A DNA stretch of 42,491 nucleotides from contig JFHF01000061.1 of assembly GCA_000648925.1 (NCBI GenBank), positions 1-42,491 on the forward strand. Direction: 5' to 3'. Of the stretch, positions 40,534 through 42,491 are shown piece by piece. A model generated the notes under the pieces. It did not search any database and was not told the DNA's origin. It saw only the letters and a program-made list of their open reading frames with translations. Positions within the stretch are counted from its first letter, which is position 1. Each line of letters starts with the position of its first letter. The DNA is from Caballeronia jiangsuensis. GTDB taxonomy: Bacteria > Pseudomonadota > Gammaproteobacteria > Burkholderiales > Burkholderiaceae. A program made the position numbers and the translations under genes.

Positions 40534-42245
40534 CAGTCGAGCTGATACGACAGCGTCGCGTTGATCCGCGGACTGCGCGACGAACTCTCGACCGGTGCGT
40601 CGCCCACGGCCTTCGCCACCGACAAATCGATGCTGTAGTGCTTCGCATCCGACACCCGAAAGCCGATGCCCACCGACGACAATCTGCGCGGATTCGCCGT
40701 TCCGCCGTGCAGAAACACGCGCGCGGCATCGACCATTACGTATGGCGTGAAGCTCCTGAGATACGTCATGTCGACGCCGATCGGACGGTTCACTTCGAAC
40801 GACGCGCCCCAGCCCGAATCCCCCGACGCCTCGCCCGGCTGATAACCCAGCGCGAAACGCTGCGCGCCGAACGAGATCTGCTCGGAGGTCGGCAGCGTAT
40901 CGGGCGAATACTGGCCGGTCATCGACACGACCGTGCCGATTTTCCAGGGCCATTCGTTGCTTTGCGTGTAGGTCGCGCCGGTGCGCACGAACGTCAGCGA
41001 AACCGGATTGACCGGCGCATAGCCCGCGATATTGGTTTGCACGCTCTTCGATGCGCCGAGCACGTCGAACGCCTTCGCGACATCGAAGCTCGCGCGCCGC
41101 ACGACGCCCGCGCCGATGCCGGTGTAATCGAGCTGCACTTGGGCGACGCGGATCTGCGAGCGCTGCGACAAATAAGGATTGCCCGCCGCGATCGTGTTCT
41201 TCAGGCGATCTTCGTCGTGCGATGCATACACGGTCGCCGTGCCGACGACGCTGCGCGCATTGCTCAGCATGAACGGATACACGCCGGAAAACGCGAGCTT
41301 GTCGTTCACGACCGTGCGCTCGATATAAGAGGGAAGCCCCGGATTGTCGACGGGATGGCCGTGGTAATGCGAGGCATCGATCTTCGCGGTGAAGCCGTCG
41401 GCGCCGATGGGCAACGTGCCGTTCAACGCGTAATACGTCTGATCGTCGCGGCCTTTAGGCAGCAGCGCGGAAGCCGTGAGCGATTCGCCGAGGCCGAGCA
41501 TGCCGTTTTCCGTCGCGCCCAGAATGCCCTGCACGCCCGGATGATTGAAGTCGATGCCGGTGCTGACATTGAACGGCTTGCGTTCGACATCGAGTTCGAG
41601 CGTGGTCGCGCCATCGGTGTTCTGCGGTGGCGCGACGGTCGCTTTGGTCTTCACGCCCGGAATCATCCCGAGCACGTTGATATAGCGCTCGAAGCTCGCC
41701 TGCGTGAGCGGTCGGTCCGCTTGCAGACGCTCTGCGACAGCGCGGATGCGTTTCTCCGCCGCGCCCGCATTGCCCTTCACGACGACCTTCGCGATATATC
41801 CCTCGACGATGGTCACGCGCACGACGCCGTCCTGAAACGTCTGCGCCGGCACGAACGCGAACGACAGCGCGTAGCCGTGCTCCTTGTAGAGCGCGGTGAC
41901 GCCGTTCGCGGCCTCGATCAACTGGCCGATGGTCACGTCCTTGCCGACGAACGGCGTGAAGCGTGCGGCGATCTGCCCGAACGGCAGCGCCTTCACGCCT
42001 TCGATCTCGATCTTCGTCGGCGTGAGATGACGCGCGAGCAGTGCATCGAGCGCGGGGGCGGGCGGCGCGACGCTCACCGAGACGGGCGCTTTGGGCGGCG
42101 CGTTGACCTGCGGCAGCGCGTCGAGCGGATTGCCGCCGAGATTCGCGCGCGGCGCGGGCGGGGTCTGAGCGTAGGCGTGATGCGATGCGATCGGCGCCGC
42201 AAGCGCGGCGAGCATGAGCGCCCGTGTCCATTCACGGATCTTCAT
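40533..42245 (-). CDS. ShlB/FhaC/HecB-type two-partner secretion outer-membrane transporter (TpsB)
   Basis: 570 residues. A signal peptide ends near residue 26 (SHHAYA), followed by a Pro-rich linker, a POTRA_2 region (LTPTKIEIEGVKALPFGQIA to VRVTIVEGYIAKV, about 74-155), a second POTRA (about 160-215) and a 16-strand barrel of the Omp85 superfamily (from about 220 to SYQLD). It would export a TpsA partner, or a related adhesin, across the outer membrane. The tip of loop L6 is ALGYQPGEASGD where FhaC-like proteins have VRGY/F-x-x-GE, so the conserved Arg is missing. The preceding gene on the same strand, cut by the window, is its likely partner. Confidence 0.88.
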   Translation of the reverse strand: MKIREWTRALMLAALAAPIASHHAYAQTPPAPRANLGGNPLDALPQVNAPPKAPVSVSVAPPAPALDALLARHLTPTKIEIEGVKALPFGQIAARFTPFVGKDVTIGQLIEAANGVTALYKEHGYALSFAFVPAQTFQDGVVRVTIVEGYIAKVVVKGNAGAAEKRIRAVAERLQADRPLTQASFERYINVLGMIPGVKTKATVAPPQNTDGATTLELDVERKPFNVSTGIDFNHPGVQGILGATENGMLGLGESLTASALLPKGRDDQTYYALNGTLPIGADGFTAKIDASHYHGHPVDNPGLPSYIERTVVNDKLAFSGVYPFMLSNARSVVGTATVYASHDEDRLKNTIAAGNPYLSQRSQIRVAQVQLDYTGIGAGVVRRASFDVAKAFDVLGASKSVQTNIAGYAPVNPVSLTFVRTGATYTQSNEWPWKIGTVVSMTGQYSPDTLPTSEQISFGAQRFALGYQPGEASGDSGWGASFEVNRPIGVDMTYLRSFTPYVMVDAARVFLHGGTANPRRLSSVGIGFRVSDAKHYSIDLSVAKAVGDAPVESSSRSPRINATLSYQLD

Positions 42246-42300
42246 TGTGATGCCCTCGTAGGGTTGCGAGAACGTCGTCGCGTTCTTCGTCGATGCGGGA

Positions 42301-42325
42301 CGCGAGGCCGTTCATCGGCCTCGCG
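42301..42325. repeat. Hairpin between the partial Gly-rich gene and the TpsB gene
   Basis: CGCGAGGCCG-TTCAT-CGGCCTCGCG, a perfect 10-base stem in the 98-base gap, 19 bases after the upstream stop (reverse strand). No T-run; may partially terminate or stabilise the upstream message. Confidence 0.5.
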
Positions 42326-42343
42326 ACCCGGTGAGCGTGATGA

Positions 42344-42491
42344 CTAGCGCCGCGTGCCTCCCAACACGCCGCCGACGAGCGAGCCCACCGCGCCGATCAA
42401 GCCGGTGTTGTTCGCGCTGCCGTTCGTGGCGCTGCCGGTGTTGTTGCCGGTGGTCGTCGAAAGACCCGCGCCCGCGCCCGCGCCCGCCGTC
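42344..42491 (-). CDS. C-terminus of a Gly/Ala/Asn-rich protein (cut by window edge)
   Basis: Forty-nine codons to the stop at 42344: an alternating Ala-Gly run (TAGAGAGAGL), then STTTGNNTGSATNGSANN and a hydrophobic Gly-rich end (GLIGAVGSLVGGVLGGTRR). Low-complexity Gly-rich sequence like this is found in collagen-like or repeat-rich surface proteins of Burkholderia. Its position just ahead of a TpsB gene makes it a candidate secreted partner, but only the tail is visible. Confidence 0.6.
   Translation of the reverse strand, partial: TAGAGAGAGLSTTTGNNTGSATNGSANNTGLIGAVGSLVGGVLGGTRR

Noticed and set aside
1..42491. CRISPR array, tRNA or rRNA genes, prophage
   Set aside because: No regularly spaced repeats, no cloverleaf with CCA end, and no phage structural or integrase gene seen on reading.

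Overview
The window looks like a chromosomal segment of a high-GC betaproteobacterium of the Burkholderia / Paraburkholderia / Caballeronia group. This is inferred from the codon bias, OmpC-type porin, DUF4148 protein, FhaC/ShlB-type secretion protein, repeats of the tttctttggttac family and the number of LysR, LacI and MHS transporters. There are no rRNA or tRNA genes and no CRISPR array. Most of the sequence is ordinary core or accessory metabolism, with several tight regulatory signals.

Left edge (1-710): the end of an IS481-type insertion sequence abuts two diverged, inverted copies of a repeat element. Then come a flavodoxin-fold quinone reductase divergent from a LysR regulator, a branched-chain-amino-acid-type ABC importer (substrate-binding protein, two permeases, and both ATPases fused in one chain), a porin, a convergent galactose mutarotase / HAD phosphatase pair, and DAHP synthase (aroG).

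11.7-18.7 kb: two lipoprotein genes of lower GC sit between near-identical 34-base direct repeats; one repeat copy is the 3' end of a 1624-residue soluble hybrid kinase with two kinase cores and three receiver domains. A small DUF6723-like gene follows. 18.9-28.1 kb: an MHS-type MFS transporter, then a galactofuranose-type ABC importer (ytfQ-ytfR-ytfT-yjfF) with its LacI regulator, divergent from a PhyH-type oxygenase and an aldose 1-epimerase. AT-rich palindromes suggest LacI operators at both promoters.

28.1-33.5 kb: three small proteins (two of them exported), then a probably SOS-controlled DNA-repair operon: a radical-SAM protein with a helix-hairpin-helix tail, overlapping a DUF4130-UdgX fusion, behind a perfect LexA box. 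A short-chain dehydrogenase and a stretch with no convincing gene follow. 33.5-42.5 kb: a DUF4410-like lipoprotein, a cardiolipin-synthase-type phospholipase D, a MHYT-GGDEF-EAL c-di-GMP enzyme behind an exact flagellar sigma-28 promoter, a DHA2 drug exporter divergent from a MarR regulator (probably leaderless), a DUF4148 protein, a TpsB-type outer-membrane transporter, and the 3' end of a Gly-rich gene cut by the window edge.

The most interesting items are the LexA-controlled radical SAM / UdgX operon, the sigma-28 promoter of the c-di-GMP gene, the operator set at the galactofuranose locus, the direct-repeat-flanked lipoprotein pair and the atypical secretion pore lacking the usual VRGY arginine.
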